Positions 55,578 to 64,000 of a stretch of DNA of 64,000 bases are shown here, in pieces (within the stretch, counting starts at the first letter, position 1; the number at the start of each line of letters is the position of its first letter). This DNA is from AVCC01 sp041736255 (lineage in GTDB: Bacteria; Pseudomonadota; Gammaproteobacteria; Burkholderiales; Burkholderiaceae_D). The stretch spans positions 6,684 to 70,683 of the forward strand of contig JBGSTZ010000172.1 in assembly GCA_041736255.1 (NCBI GenBank), written 5' to 3'. The notes beneath the pieces are model-generated. The model did no database searches, was not told the DNA's origin, and saw only the letters and a program-made list of their open reading frames with translations. The position numbers and the translations under genes were made by a program.

Positions 55578-56440
55578 GCTATCGCTTCGTGCGGGACAGC
55601 GCAGGTGACAACGCAGGCAATAACAAAGGTTGGCGGGTCTTCGTGAGCGTCGAAGCACAGCCGGTGGCGCAAGTGTCGCGCAAGGACCTGGGCGCAATTG
55701 GCGTCGACATCAACGCGGACCATTTGGCGGTGTCGGAAACGGACCGCTTTGGCAACCTGATTTGCACCAGGCGCATTGCTCTGGTCACCTACGGTAAAAC
55801 GACAGATCAAGCCAAAGCCATCATTGGTGATGCAGCCGTTTCGATTTGCAAGCAGGCGCAGGCGGCCTGTAAGCCGATCATCATGGAAGCTCTGAGTTTT
55901 CAGAAGAAGAAAGCCGAGCTGGAAGCGGTCAAGTCGAAGCAGGCGCGGCTGCTTTCTTCCTTCTCCTGCAACAAGGTAATTTCGTCGATCAAGGCCGCAG
56001 CATTTCGGGCCGGGGTGGAAGTAATTGAAGTCAGTCCGGCCTATACGTCGGTGATCGGCGCTGTGAATTACGCCCAGATCAAAGGTATTTCAACACATCA
56101 GGGCGCAGCGTATGCTATCGCCCGTCGAGGATTGGGACTCTCTGAGCGTCCGGCCGTGCGGGAGGCTATTGTGCCTGTCCGCGGGGGCGGCCATGTCACC
56201 TTCGCCCTACCTGTAAGGAATCGGGCAAAGCATGTATGGTCGTTCTGGTCGAACGTAAGGACGAGACTCAAAGCGGCGCATGTAGCGCATTTCCAGTGCA
56301 GAACGGTTAAAACCGCTTCGCCACCTCCGCCGCCCGTAAGGCCGGCAGAGTGTCCTATCTGGAACTCCACGGTGCGATCCCGTGGCGCGAATCGTTCTCA
56401 GCACTGTTCGGAGAACGTCTGGCCAGATGTGCCATTTTAG
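55571..56440 (+). pseudogene. tnpB: TnpB RNA-guided nuclease, N-terminus deleted
   Basis: The frame carries a RuvC-like C-terminal half of a TnpB protein: LGAIGVDINADHLAVSETD (first Asp), PIIMEALSFQKKKAEL (Glu), and STHQGAAYAIARRGLGLSER at the last motif. Conserved VVREAIVPVR-like and FALPVRNRAKHVWSFWS stretches follow. The N-terminal two-thirds and the start are missing; the frame simply continues out of tnpA's C-terminal DNA. It is therefore probably inactive. An RNA guide (omega RNA) normally overlaps the 3' end of tnpB and the right end of the element, around 56300-56500. Confidence 0.75.
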
Positions 56441-56512
56441 TAATGGAATATTTGGCTATGGATTTAGGAACGGTGCGCTGGCTGGCAACAATTAATCAAA
56501 CGAGGTGCAGTA

Positions 56513-59500
56513 ATGGATTCCGTAAAAACCGCAACAAATACTTCATCAGCAGCGCCGCAGAACGCAGAGCGCACAGAACATCAGCATCCGGATGACTATG
56601 CATTACTGCGTCTGATTCTGATCGACTCCCTGAGCCCGGGCCGGATCGTCGAACTGCCGGTGGATGGCGGCGCGGTGTTGACCGGGCGCAACGGGCGCGG
56701 CAAGACCTCGGTGTTGCAGCTGTTGTTGCTTTTTTATGGCGAAAGTCCGAACCGGATCGTCACTGCCGAGGCTGGTCGCGACACTTTCGTCGGCTACTAT
56801 TTGCCGCGCACCACGTCCTATATCGCCTTCGAATATCAGCGCCCCGGCGGCTACAAGCGCATGGTGATTGCCCATGCAGACCGCGCCGGAGAGCGTGTGC
56901 TGTATCGCTTCGTGCGCCACGGGTTCGAGCTCACGCAGTTCATCCAGGCCGACGGCGAGTTCGTGCCGACGATCAATCTTGCCAAGCATCTCAGGCTGAA
57001 AGAGTACGCGTTTTCCGAGAGACAGATCGAATCCCAGACCGAATATCGCCACATCATCCAGGGCATACCGAGCAACACCACGGACAAGCAGCACCTGCGC
57101 TATTTGCGCGAACTGACGCAGGAATATGCGTTCACGTCAGCCAAGCAGCCGTTGCGCCAGATCGAGAAAATCGTCAGCGGCATGTTCCGTCGCAAAACCA
57201 ACTTCGACGATTTGCAAAGCATGGTGATCGACTGTGTCGCCGATGAAGTGGCATCCCATTCGATTTCCGGCGACCGGCGCAAAATCGAAGACTGGCCGAA
57301 GGGCTACAAAGCCTATACCGCAGTGATGGCGCTGGCCCCCGGCATGGCGGCAATCGAAGATGCCGACATCAAGCTGCAGGCGATCGAGCTTGCGCTGGGA
57401 GAAATCCGGGCCAAATATTGCAGCCTGGCTGCACACCTCGACCATGCGGATCATCAACAGGAAAATGAGCGGCAACGACTGGGAGCTTTACTGGAAGAAG
57501 AGAAAAACCAGTTTCAGCAGCAGCGCAACGCGATCACCGACCAGCAAATAGCGGCGCGGATCAATGCCGAATTCGCCGAAGGCAAGGCGAATGAACTCAA
57601 GGATCAGTGCGATGCTTATGAGAAAGACGGCATCAAAGAACTGGATGCCCGGGCGCAAAACGCACAGCAGTTGCGCAGCGAATCGAAAAGTCTGGAAGAA
57701 CGTCGCAAAGCCTTGCTGGGCGAGCAATCGGAAATTTCGACCATCTACGACCGCTTGAAGCAGACCGAGCAGGATGGCTTCAACACCTTCCGCGATATCG
57801 CACAACAAAACCTGCGTCTGGTCGCAGACGCGTGCGAGCTGGATCAGCGCCAGATGGAGTCGGTTTTTGAAGAGGGCGAACAACATACCAAACAGGCGGC
57901 ACTGACGCAACGGCATCAACTGGAGCAAGCTGCGCAGCTTGCCTATGGTGAACATGTCCGCTGCACTGTCGCCGCAGAGCATCCGGTTGCCGACCCGCAA
58001 GCGCTTGCACTCCATGAGCGCAAGCAGCAGGCGTTGGAGGCGGCACGCCAGGCCCGGGAAACGGTTGAAACTCAGCGCCGGGCGCTGGACGCAAGCTATC
58101 GCAAAACCCTGCAAGACTTTCAGGATCAGGAACGGCAGGTGTGTGCGGCAGTCCGGCTGACGGACGCCGCCGAGCAGGAACTGGCCGACAAGCAGCGCCA
58201 GTTTGCCCCACAAGAAGGCAGTTTGCTGCACTTCCTGAGAAATGAACTGCCGCACTGGTCGTCCGATATTGCCAAGGTAATCCGGGGCGATATGCTGGAG
58301 CGCACCGACCTTGCGCCGGCCCTGGTCGAGCCAGGCGATGGTTTGCATGGACTGTATGGCCTGTATGGCTTGACCCTCAACCTTGAGCGACTCGATGCCC
58401 ATCCGGCAGCGGATATGCGTGTTGCGCAACAGGAAGTCGAGCTGGCTGAAACGCGGTTGAAAGAAGCACGCAGCGCTCTGGACAAGGCGCGCGCGATTCT
58501 CACGCAATCTGGTGCTGCGCGCGAGTCGGCCGAGCAAGCCGGCCTGCTGCATGAGCAACAGATACATAAAGCCAAAGTGCAGGTGCAGTCGGCACAAGCC
58601 GAGGTCGAGGAAGCCAAAAAGCAGGTCGAAGTCAGCAAGCGCGAAGCGGCCAATGTGGCGCAACAGCGGTTGGCAAGTGCGCAGGAGATTCTGAAAGAAG
58701 CCAAAGAACAATTGACGCGCTTTGATGAAATGTCTCAGGCCGAGGCAGCCAGCCGTCGTGCGACCTATGCCCAAAAGCGTCGCGAACGGCAGCAGAAACG
58801 CGATACCGAAACCAAATTGATCGATGCCGTCAAGGCGGGGCGTGAGGCTGCGCTGGGCATGAAACTGGTGCAGTACGATGCCGAGCGTGACGCAGTGCTG
58901 CACAAAAAAGGGGTGGACACGGCGAAACTCAAGGAGATTGATGACACGATAAGCCGGATCACTACCGAACTGGCCTGCATCGACAGCTTCATCCAGCGCG
59001 TGCAGGAATGGCATTACTGGAAAGACAAACAGTGGCCGGCCTGCGAAGGTTTTCTGGCTGACGGCATCAAGGCACGGGAAACGGAGCAGCTCCACGTCAA
59101 GACCATCGCCGGGCTCGACGCCAAATGGGAGCAGCATCAGCAACTGCTGCAAGGCCAGATCAAGAAGATTGGCGTTCAACTTGCGCAACTTTCCGAACAA
59201 CGTAAGCTGGCCCGGCAACATATCGACAACATGCCGGGCTATCCCGACGTTTCCGTCCCGGAATATGACCCCTCGTGGACGCTCGATGCGCTGTCCGGGC
59301 TGGCAAACCAGCATGCCCAGCAGGTCATTGGCCTGAATGGCACCATCCGCCACGGCATTAGTGCAGTCGCGTCCGGCTTCAGAATCCACCAAGGCACTCC
59401 GCCCGAGCAGTATTTGCAATCGGCACTGGGTTCTTTATCGCCGGCGCCGAGCCGGGAGTGGATTGCACCATTCAAGGCCTGGTTCGCCAAAGAGCATCAG

Positions 59501-60259
59501 GAAACCCAGCGCATCCTGCTCATGGAAGCGGCAAACATTGCCGGTGAAGTAAAGGCATTTCACCACACGATGCAGGAATTCCATCGCCGTGTGCACCAGT
59601 TCAACCGCGAGCTGCAGGAACACCTCGATACCAGTCTGGCCTTCGAAAGCATTTCCAAGGTCGGCGTCGAGATCGTTTCCACCATCACCGAACTCCAATA
59701 TTGGCCGGCGATTTGCGAAATGGCAGAAGCCCACCGCGCCTGGCAAGGTGCTGCATCGAATGAACTACCGCCACCCGAATTTGCCCAAAACATCGAAAAA
59801 CTGCTGGAACACTGGGAGGTAAAGGCGGGGATTCGGGCCGATCTGAAAGGCCTGATCCGCATTCAGGGCGAAGTCACGGAAAACGGCAATCGGCGCGTCT
59901 TCAAACGGGCTTCCGACCTGGAAGCTGTGTCGTCCAACGGGCTGTCCTACCTGGTGCTGGCCACCATTTTCGTGGCGTTCATCAACCGCATCCGGCGCGA
60001 TGCGAAGGTGAATATCGTGTGGGCGCTCGACGAGCTGAAAGACCTGGATGCAGGCAATGTGGTCGGACTGGTCGATCTGCTCGAACGCAACAACATTACC
60101 CTGGTTTCCGCCTTCCCCGACCCCGACCCGGATACCCTGGCCCTGTTCAAGCATCGCTTCACGGTTGAACCGGATCGTCGCCTGGCCGAAGTCCGGGTGG
60201 CGTTGGATGACACCGACGACGAAATTGTGGATGCAGAACTGGAGGTTTCCCATGTTTGA
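56513..60259 (+). CDS. SMC-like ATPase of a second condensin-type operon
   Basis: A 1248-residue protein with an N-terminal Walker A (AVLTGRNGRGKTSVLQLLLL, GRNGRGKT at 58-65). Very long coiled coils rich in Glu, Gln, Arg and Lys occupy about 290-900. A C-terminal ATPase half has Walker B NIVWALDELKDLD and a signature-like SSNGLSYLVLATIF in place of the usual LSGGQ. This is the layout of Wadjet-type JetC/MukB proteins but differs clearly from the type I JetC next door in length and signature. The ribosome site GAGGTG lies 5 bases before the ATG. It is first gene of a four-gene operon with small overlaps. Intact. Confidence 0.85.
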   Translation: MDSVKTATNTSSAAPQNAERTEHQHPDDYALLRLILIDSLSPGRIVELPVDGGAVLTGRNGRGKTSVLQLLLLFYGESPNRIVTAEAGRDTFVGYYLPRTTSYIAFEYQRPGGYKRMVIAHADRAGERVLYRFVRHGFELTQFIQADGEFVPTINLAKHLRLKEYAFSERQIESQTEYRHIIQGIPSNTTDKQHLRYLRELTQEYAFTSAKQPLRQIEKIVSGMFRRKTNFDDLQSMVIDCVADEVASHSISGDRRKIEDWPKGYKAYTAVMALAPGMAAIEDADIKLQAIELALGEIRAKYCSLAAHLDHADHQQENERQRLGALLEEEKNQFQQQRNAITDQQIAARINAEFAEGKANELKDQCDAYEKDGIKELDARAQNAQQLRSESKSLEERRKALLGEQSEISTIYDRLKQTEQDGFNTFRDIAQQNLRLVADACELDQRQMESVFEEGEQHTKQAALTQRHQLEQAAQLAYGEHVRCTVAAEHPVADPQALALHERKQQALEAARQARETVETQRRALDASYRKTLQDFQDQERQVCAAVRLTDAAEQELADKQRQFAPQEGSLLHFLRNELPHWSSDIAKVIRGDMLERTDLAPALVEPGDGLHGLYGLYGLTLNLERLDAHPAADMRVAQQEVELAETRLKEARSALDKARAILTQSGAARESAEQAGLLHEQQIHKAKVQVQSAQAEVEEAKKQVEVSKREAANVAQQRLASAQEILKEAKEQLTRFDEMSQAEAASRRATYAQKRRERQQKRDTETKLIDAVKAGREAALGMKLVQYDAERDAVLHKKGVDTAKLKEIDDTISRITTELACIDSFIQRVQEWHYWKDKQWPACEGFLADGIKARETEQLHVKTIAGLDAKWEQHQQLLQGQIKKIGVQLAQLSEQRKLARQHIDNMPGYPDVSVPEYDPSWTLDALSGLANQHAQQVIGLNGTIRHGISAVASGFRIHQGTPPEQYLQSALGSLSPAPSREWIAPFKAWFAKEHQETQRILLMEAANIAGEVKAFHHTMQEFHRRVHQFNRELQEHLDTSLAFESISKVGVEIVSTITELQYWPAICEMAEAHRAWQGAASNELPPPEFAQNIEKLLEHWEVKAGIRADLKGLIRIQGEVTENGNRRVFKRASDLEAVSSNGLSYLVLATIFVAFINRIRRDAKVNIVWALDELKDLDAGNVVGLVDLLERNNITLVSAFPDPDPDTLALFKHRFTVEPDRRLAEVRVALDDTDDEIVDAELEVSHV

Positions 60260-60872
60260 GCAAGTCGTGCAAGCGCTGTTGACCGGCGAATTCATCTGCC
60301 CGGTCTCGAACCACGAAGGGTTCTCCTTTCTCAATGTGCAGGACAATCAGCATGCAGTGAATGACTATCTGGGCAAGATCGGCTTGCATCTGGCTGAAAC
60401 ACGCCACGCAGGCGCGTATTTCGCCGCCCACAACGTCACTGGCGGCCACGAACGCAAGACCGCCAAGGAAGTGTTTACGGACAACAAGCAAACCCTGCGG
60501 CCGGTGGTCAGTTTCCTGGACATGGTGATGCGCGCGATGCAGAGCGACGACTTTCTCGCTGTCGGCACCCCGATCGAGGTCAACAAGCTGATGGCGGCCA
60601 TTGATGCCAATCCCAGTTTTCGCAACGACTTGCAGACGCTGGCCACCCAGCTCAAGATTCAGGCCGACGGAACCGATCGCACCCGTCTGGAAAAGGTACT
60701 TAAAAACTTCCGCGACAAGGGCTATCTTCTGCTCTCCAATCCCGAGCGCGAAATCTACCAGATCACCGGCAAAATCGAATTCATCCAGGAAGTGATCGAG
60801 TTCCTGATGGAGCATGATGCGATCCCGGATGAAGAAGACGAAACGCCCGCCAAGCAAGGAGTGTTGGTGTGA
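60252..60872 (+). CDS. KITE-like accessory protein of second SMC operon
   Basis: A 206-residue helical protein starting MFEQVVQALLTGEFICPVSN, inside the 3' end of the SMC gene (8-base overlap, GGAGG upstream). Features are FLDMVMRAMQSDDFLAVGTP, then LQTLATQLKIQADGTDRTRL and a winged-helix-like GYLLLSNPEREIYQITGKIE. Size and position match the KITE (JetB/MukE) component. Its stop overlaps the next gene's GTG start. No obvious resemblance to DUF4194 of the type I operon. Confidence 0.75.
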   Translation: MFEQVVQALLTGEFICPVSNHEGFSFLNVQDNQHAVNDYLGKIGLHLAETRHAGAYFAAHNVTGGHERKTAKEVFTDNKQTLRPVVSFLDMVMRAMQSDDFLAVGTPIEVNKLMAAIDANPSFRNDLQTLATQLKIQADGTDRTRLEKVLKNFRDKGYLLLSNPEREIYQITGKIEFIQEVIEFLMEHDAIPDEEDETPAKQGVLV

Positions 60873-62110
60873 GCCAGAGCATCAACAACATCGTTTCCTA
60901 CCTGGAATTGCTGCACGCCAACCGCCACCTGATCGCTGCCACCTACTGCAATGGCGGAGTCGGGATAGACGCGGAAAATCAGCGCAAAATTCGCCAGCTG
61001 CAACAGCACCGGGTATTAATCCCCTACTTTCAGGACGATTTTCGCCTCAGCCCCAGTTTTGAACATCATCTGGATGAAGTGTTCCAGCGCCAGCGCAGTT
61101 ATGCGGTTGGCGCCAACTTTGGCGAGCTGATCAACCGGCTGCCGCAGTTGATTGTCGAATACGTAACTGCCAGCCACGAAAACCGTGTCGAGGATCAGGA
61201 TGAGTATGCGACGGAATTTAGCGTCGGCGTGTTCGAGCTGGCCTCGCTGGTCAGCAACGAACTGCTCAATCTGCGCGTCATCACGGAAAACCAGTTTGCC
61301 AACGTCAGCACCCTGGCCGAGAAAAGGCGACAAAATGCGTTCTACCTGGACCGCGCCGAAAAGATAGGCGAGACGATCGCGCTGCTGGAGGGCGAGCACC
61401 TGCTGGGCTCGCTGGAAGGCGCATCGCTACTGAAACCCTTGTTCGTGGTCTATCAGCATCAGATCCTGATCCGCCTGCAGGAGTGGCGCGCAACCCACAT
61501 GGACATCACTGCCGTGCTCAAGGCGTTTCTGTACCGTTTGCGCCAAGTCGAACCGGACGCCCGTCGCATCCGCGCTTTTGCGCACTTTCTCAGAAAAAAT
61601 CCGGACTACCAGCCGCCCGAAGTGGAAGAGATTCAGACGCTGCCAGACTGGTCTTCCCGCTTTGCTGGGCTGCGCCTGAAAGTCCACCCGGACCTATCTT
61701 CCGCGCAGACGCGCGAAGCGCTGGCCGAGGTGGCAAGGACGATCCCGGCAGCGGCGATCAGCATCGTCCGGGAGCGCGCCGCCGGCCGGCTGCTGGAAGA
61801 CGGCACAGCCAAAGCGGTAAATATCATCCAGCCGAAACCGGTACAACTGGCATTCCATCGCTACCTTGAAGCCGCCAGCGCAGCGATGGCCCCGTTGTCG
61901 GCAGTTAGCTGGAAACGGCAGCAGCATGAATTTGTCAGCCTGGATGACGACGCCTGGCTGCTGTATGCGATCCACGCGATCCAAGTGCTGGGCAAAGGGC
62001 CGAAGGGGCGATTCCAGCAGTTTCAGATGGAACGGCACGAAGCAGCGGCCGGACATCTGCATTCCGGAAATATCATCGTGACCGACATGACCCTATGGAA
62101 AAAAAACTGA
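60869..62110 (+). CDS. kleisin-like protein of second SMC operon
   Basis: A 413-residue protein with GTG start 60869 overlapping the previous stop (GTGA). The start SQSINNIVSYLELLHANRHL and a helical N-terminal body (FSVGVFELASLVSNELLNLR) are followed by a conserved C-terminal part, AHFLRKNPDYQPPEVEEIQT. It occupies the JetA/MukF position and is of suitable size for a kleisin. It shows no similarity I can see to the DUF3375 JetA at 47262. Assignment is by context. Confidence 0.7.
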   Translation: MSQSINNIVSYLELLHANRHLIAATYCNGGVGIDAENQRKIRQLQQHRVLIPYFQDDFRLSPSFEHHLDEVFQRQRSYAVGANFGELINRLPQLIVEYVTASHENRVEDQDEYATEFSVGVFELASLVSNELLNLRVITENQFANVSTLAEKRRQNAFYLDRAEKIGETIALLEGEHLLGSLEGASLLKPLFVVYQHQILIRLQEWRATHMDITAVLKAFLYRLRQVEPDARRIRAFAHFLRKNPDYQPPEVEEIQTLPDWSSRFAGLRLKVHPDLSSAQTREALAEVARTIPAAAISIVRERAAGRLLEDGTAKAVNIIQPKPVQLAFHRYLEAASAAMAPLSAVSWKRQQHEFVSLDDDAWLLYAIHAIQVLGKGPKGRFQQFQMERHEAAAGHLHSGNIIVTDMTLWKKN

Positions 62111-62949
62111 TCGTCAGCCTGCTGCGGGTTTATCACAGCGACACGCCGCGACAGCACGCCAGCAAAGTCCTCATACAATTTATCGAGGACTACAACATCG
62201 GCCAACGTATCGGCGCATCGCTGACTTTTTCCGCTGCAGACAGGGCAGAAATTGGCGCATTGCTGGCTACAGAAGGCATTGATGTGGCAACCACCACGCA
62301 TGATCAGTGGAATGACTTGAGCCGCGCGGAAAGCCTGGAACTCGGCAGCAACGAGAAGCTGACCGACGCCCCGGTACGGCCAGACCGCGTGGCCGTCAAA
62401 GCGCTGCCGGGCAAATCCTTGCTACTGGATCAACAGAGCATCGCCCTGCCCCTAGGTGCCAACCTCGATCTGGACTGGCATTGGATGGTCGCGCATTGCG
62501 GCCATAGTTCCGTGTTGCTGGTGGAAAACTGGGAAGCCTTCGACCGCATCCACCAGGTGACATTCGATCTGTCGCGCGCCGGCGAGAACCCTTTGGTGGT
62601 TTTCCGGGGAAGCCCGGTATACCGGCCGGATTATGCAATATCCTTGCTACGCGGGTTGGCGCTGCCGGTTTTTGCCTTCGTCGACTACGATCCGTCCGGC
62701 CTGGTCATTGCACAGACACTGCCCCATTTCGCCGGACTCATCGCGCCGTCTGCGGACAAGCTGCGCATTGCATTCGCCGCCACCAGCAACCACAGCCGCT
62801 ACCGCAGCCAGCTACCTCAAGCACAGGCAGTGCTGAATACTGCGCAACATCCGGAAATTATTGCGCACTGGCGGCTGCTACAAATCCACGGCAAGGCCTT
62901 GCCGCAAGAGTATTTTTTGATGGAACGCGCACTTGACAGGCAGACCTAG
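62095..62949 (+). CDS. TOPRIM-like nuclease of second SMC operon (DUF7281-like)
   Basis: A 284-residue protein starting inside the preceding gene (16-base overlap). Two acidic strands form a TOPRIM-like core: SSVLLVENWEAFDRI (Glu about 143) and LPVFAFVDYDPSGLVIAQ (DYD about 199-201), the same E...DxD order as JetD of type I. It is smaller than type I JetD and lacks a DUF3322-like N-terminal half. By position and residues it is the DNA-cutting subunit. No further gene follows within 400 bases, so the operon ends here. Confidence 0.75.
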   Translation: MEKKLIVSLLRVYHSDTPRQHASKVLIQFIEDYNIGQRIGASLTFSAADRAEIGALLATEGIDVATTTHDQWNDLSRAESLELGSNEKLTDAPVRPDRVAVKALPGKSLLLDQQSIALPLGANLDLDWHWMVAHCGHSSVLLVENWEAFDRIHQVTFDLSRAGENPLVVFRGSPVYRPDYAISLLRGLALPVFAFVDYDPSGLVIAQTLPHFAGLIAPSADKLRIAFAATSNHSRYRSQLPQAQAVLNTAQHPEIIAHWRLLQIHGKALPQEYFLMERALDRQT

Positions 62950-63384
62950 CGCAGCACGCCAGTGCAACGCATGCCGACGCGTTGATCAACTTGCTATTGG
63001 AGTGGTGGTGAATGGTGGTTATCGGCCAAAAGCAGTCGGTCAAGCTCCTTCTCCAAAGCGGACATTTGCATTCACGCACGCAACATACTATATTGCTTTT
63101 AAGATATATTTATCTTAATCTAAGGAAGGAGGTGCTCACTGTCTGCCTTTCACGGATTTTTATTGAGGCCTAACTCGGACACAATTGGTAAAGTGAGTGA
63201 TGGCGCGGCTTTCGGGCATATTGACAATCTGGATAGGTAGAAAGCCTCCCGAGATATAAATTTTTTTCGATCTAAATAGAAGTTAGGCCTCGTCTGAATA
63301 GAAGTTAGGCCTCGTCTGAAATACTGCACGCGTGGCGCCCAATGAAATGCTCAAAAAATCGAAAACGGATTGCATAAGGAAGTG
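62950..63384. other. intergenic with repeats
   Basis: No gene is seen. It contains an 8-bp-arm inverted repeat TTAAGATA-TATT-TATCTTAA (63099-63118), a GAGGCCTAACT stretch (63165) and two tandem copies of its inverted form in a 22-bp unit (63275-63318). Base composition turns AT-rich toward the next gene, suggesting that another accessory segment starts here. Confidence 0.55.
63275..63318 (+). repeat. two tandem 22-bp repeats
   Basis: AATAGAAGTTAGGCCTCGTC plus two bases is duplicated exactly at 63275 and 63297. Each unit contains AGTTAGGCCTC, the inverted copy of GAGGCCTAACT at 63165. These might be ends of a former IS or regulatory repeats. Confidence 0.75.
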
Positions 63385-63876
63385 ATGTATAACGTATATA
63401 AGGTTACAGCGGCAACCATCAAAAAGACACAGAATGGCTATGAGCTATACAACCTTCAGCTTAATAAATCTTTTTGGGCAACCAAACTTGTTCCATTGAG
63501 TGAAATGGATCGGAGATGGAATTCTCTATATCAACTATATACAAAGAACAACAAAAATCTAGATTTTTTGGTGGGTCGCTATATTGCCCTTGATTTGGAA
63601 AATTCCAAATTTGGCACAAATTTTAGTCACATAATGTCATTTGACGTATTGCAGGATTTTAAAAAGCTCCTCGACGAATCAAATGGAAAAGCCTTTTTCA
63701 CCAATATAAACGTATTTGGCTTTTTGGAGAATAAGGGCTACCCAATAAATCCCGACGGGACCATCACCCTAAGAGAGCCATACTCGAAATTCAATATAAA
63801 AAATCAGAGTGAGCACACAATAGGTTATCCGAACAAATTAGAGGAAGGCACCCTCACATTAAGTAAGTCTGCGTAA
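63385..63876 (+). CDS. hypothetical protein, AT-rich gene
   Basis: A 163-residue protein from ATG 63385 (MYNVYKVTAATIKKT); the AAGGAAG just upstream is rather close. TTG 63370 or GTG 63382 are alternatives. Lys/Asn-rich with aromatic residues (LNKSFWATKLVPLSEMDRRW, NINVFGFLENKGYPI). The codon and base composition differ strongly from the GC-rich operon before it, suggesting recent acquisition. No family recognised. Confidence 0.55.
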   Translation: MYNVYKVTAATIKKTQNGYELYNLQLNKSFWATKLVPLSEMDRRWNSLYQLYTKNNKNLDFLVGRYIALDLENSKFGTNFSHIMSFDVLQDFKKLLDESNGKAFFTNINVFGFLENKGYPINPDGTITLREPYSKFNIKNQSEHTIGYPNKLEEGTLTLSKSA

Positions 63877-63930
63877 CCGATTTCACAATATCAAGTACAC
63901 TTCTGGTAAATAACGATCAAGAAAGATACA

Positions 63931-64000
63931 GTGGCACAAAAGCTAATATTGCCGTTGACGGCGGAAGAATTGTTAGCCTTGGAAGACGTGGCCCGACATC
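63931..64000 (+). CDS. start of an unidentified gene, cut by the window end
   Basis: From GTG 63931 a frame is open to the end of the window and reads VAQKLILPLTAEELLALED. It could be the start of an IS630-type transposase, since such proteins often begin in this style, but 23 codons are too few to decide. Confidence 0.35.
   Translation, partial: MAQKLILPLTAEELLALEDVARH

Larger units (their letters stand above)
55002..56440 (+). mobile_element. IS607-type element, tnpB truncated
   Basis: tnpA is followed immediately by the 3' two-thirds of a TnpB gene. The element's exact ends are not determinable here: IS607 has no inverted repeats and creates no target duplication. The left end should lie just upstream of 55002 and the right end between 56440 and 56500, before the second SMC operon. 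Confidence 0.7.

Noticed and set aside
57488..59419. 643-codon minus-strand ORF inside the second SMC gene
   Set aside because: Antisense shadow of the coiled-coil region, rich in Leu/Arg/Gln with no start signal or family.
1..64000. CRISPR array
   Set aside because: No set of regularly spaced identical repeats with unique spacers was seen; the repeats found are short tandem or iteron types.

Overview
The window looks like a betaproteobacterial chromosome, probably Oxalobacteraceae-like. The evidence is the one-piece tmRNA gene (41058-41419, minus strand), whose tag reads ANDNSYALAA, together with GC-rich housekeeping-type genes and the style of the accessory genes. The tmRNA gene divides the window. 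Positions 1 to about 41057 are mainly a mosaic accessory region ending at the 3' end of ssrA. Positions 41058-64000 begin with chromosomal genes and then carry two neighbouring SMC/condensin-type defence operons. Everything here was read by eye: family calls rest on motif recognition, not database searches.

Positions 1-11000 hold a partial MFS transporter, a nitronate monooxygenase, a SRAP-domain protein, a toxin-antitoxin pair between two IS1595-type copies (one decayed, one with intact ends but a frameshifted transposase), and a PLD nuclease. After these come several broken genes: a helix-hairpin-helix-like gene with a nonsense codon and a frameshift, and an HNH nuclease gene with two frameshifts. 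Positions 11264-17740 form a compound restriction-type locus. A cytosine-5 methyltransferase and Vsr lie on the plus strand and converge with a minus-strand operon of SNF2 helicase, EcoRII-N-like domain protein, MORC-like GHKL ATPase and HNH nuclease. Positions 18954-25245 hold a tight three-gene operon (DUF6361-like, two-HKD PLD protein, large DEFQ helicase) that looks like a separate defence module. Positions 25596-31677 carry hypothetical genes, an accessory IHF-alpha and a P-loop kinase.

Positions 33228-39090 are a plasmid-like replication and integration module: regulator, AlpA-type HTH protein, RepA helicase, RepC initiator, XRE regulator with a 20-bp palindromic operator, and a large serine recombinase. 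Iteron-like GGGACTATCGACGA repeats occur as pairs 42 bp apart both upstream of the operon and inside the 3' end of repC. A 162-bp MITE-like element with perfect 24-bp inverted repeats and a lone GmtX-like gene follow, then ssrA.

Positions 41570-43693 hold an ECF sigma factor, a zinc-finger anti-sigma factor, a Spy-like protein and a secreted protein. Two matching candidate promoters (GGAAC-N12-CGTTCGTT) sit before the sigma gene and before the secreted-protein gene. Positions 43737-46750 are chromosomal-type genes (DUF6064, Tat-exported aldo/keto reductase, membrane hydrolase). Positions 47262-53992 are a Wadjet type I operon (jetABCD) in which jetC has a one-base frameshift exactly at the ABC signature. 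After a Mut7-C RNase gene and a truncated IS607/TnpB element comes a second, different four-gene SMC operon (56513-62949, order SMC-KITE-kleisin-TOPRIM). This second operon is intact and is the best candidate for a poorly described system.
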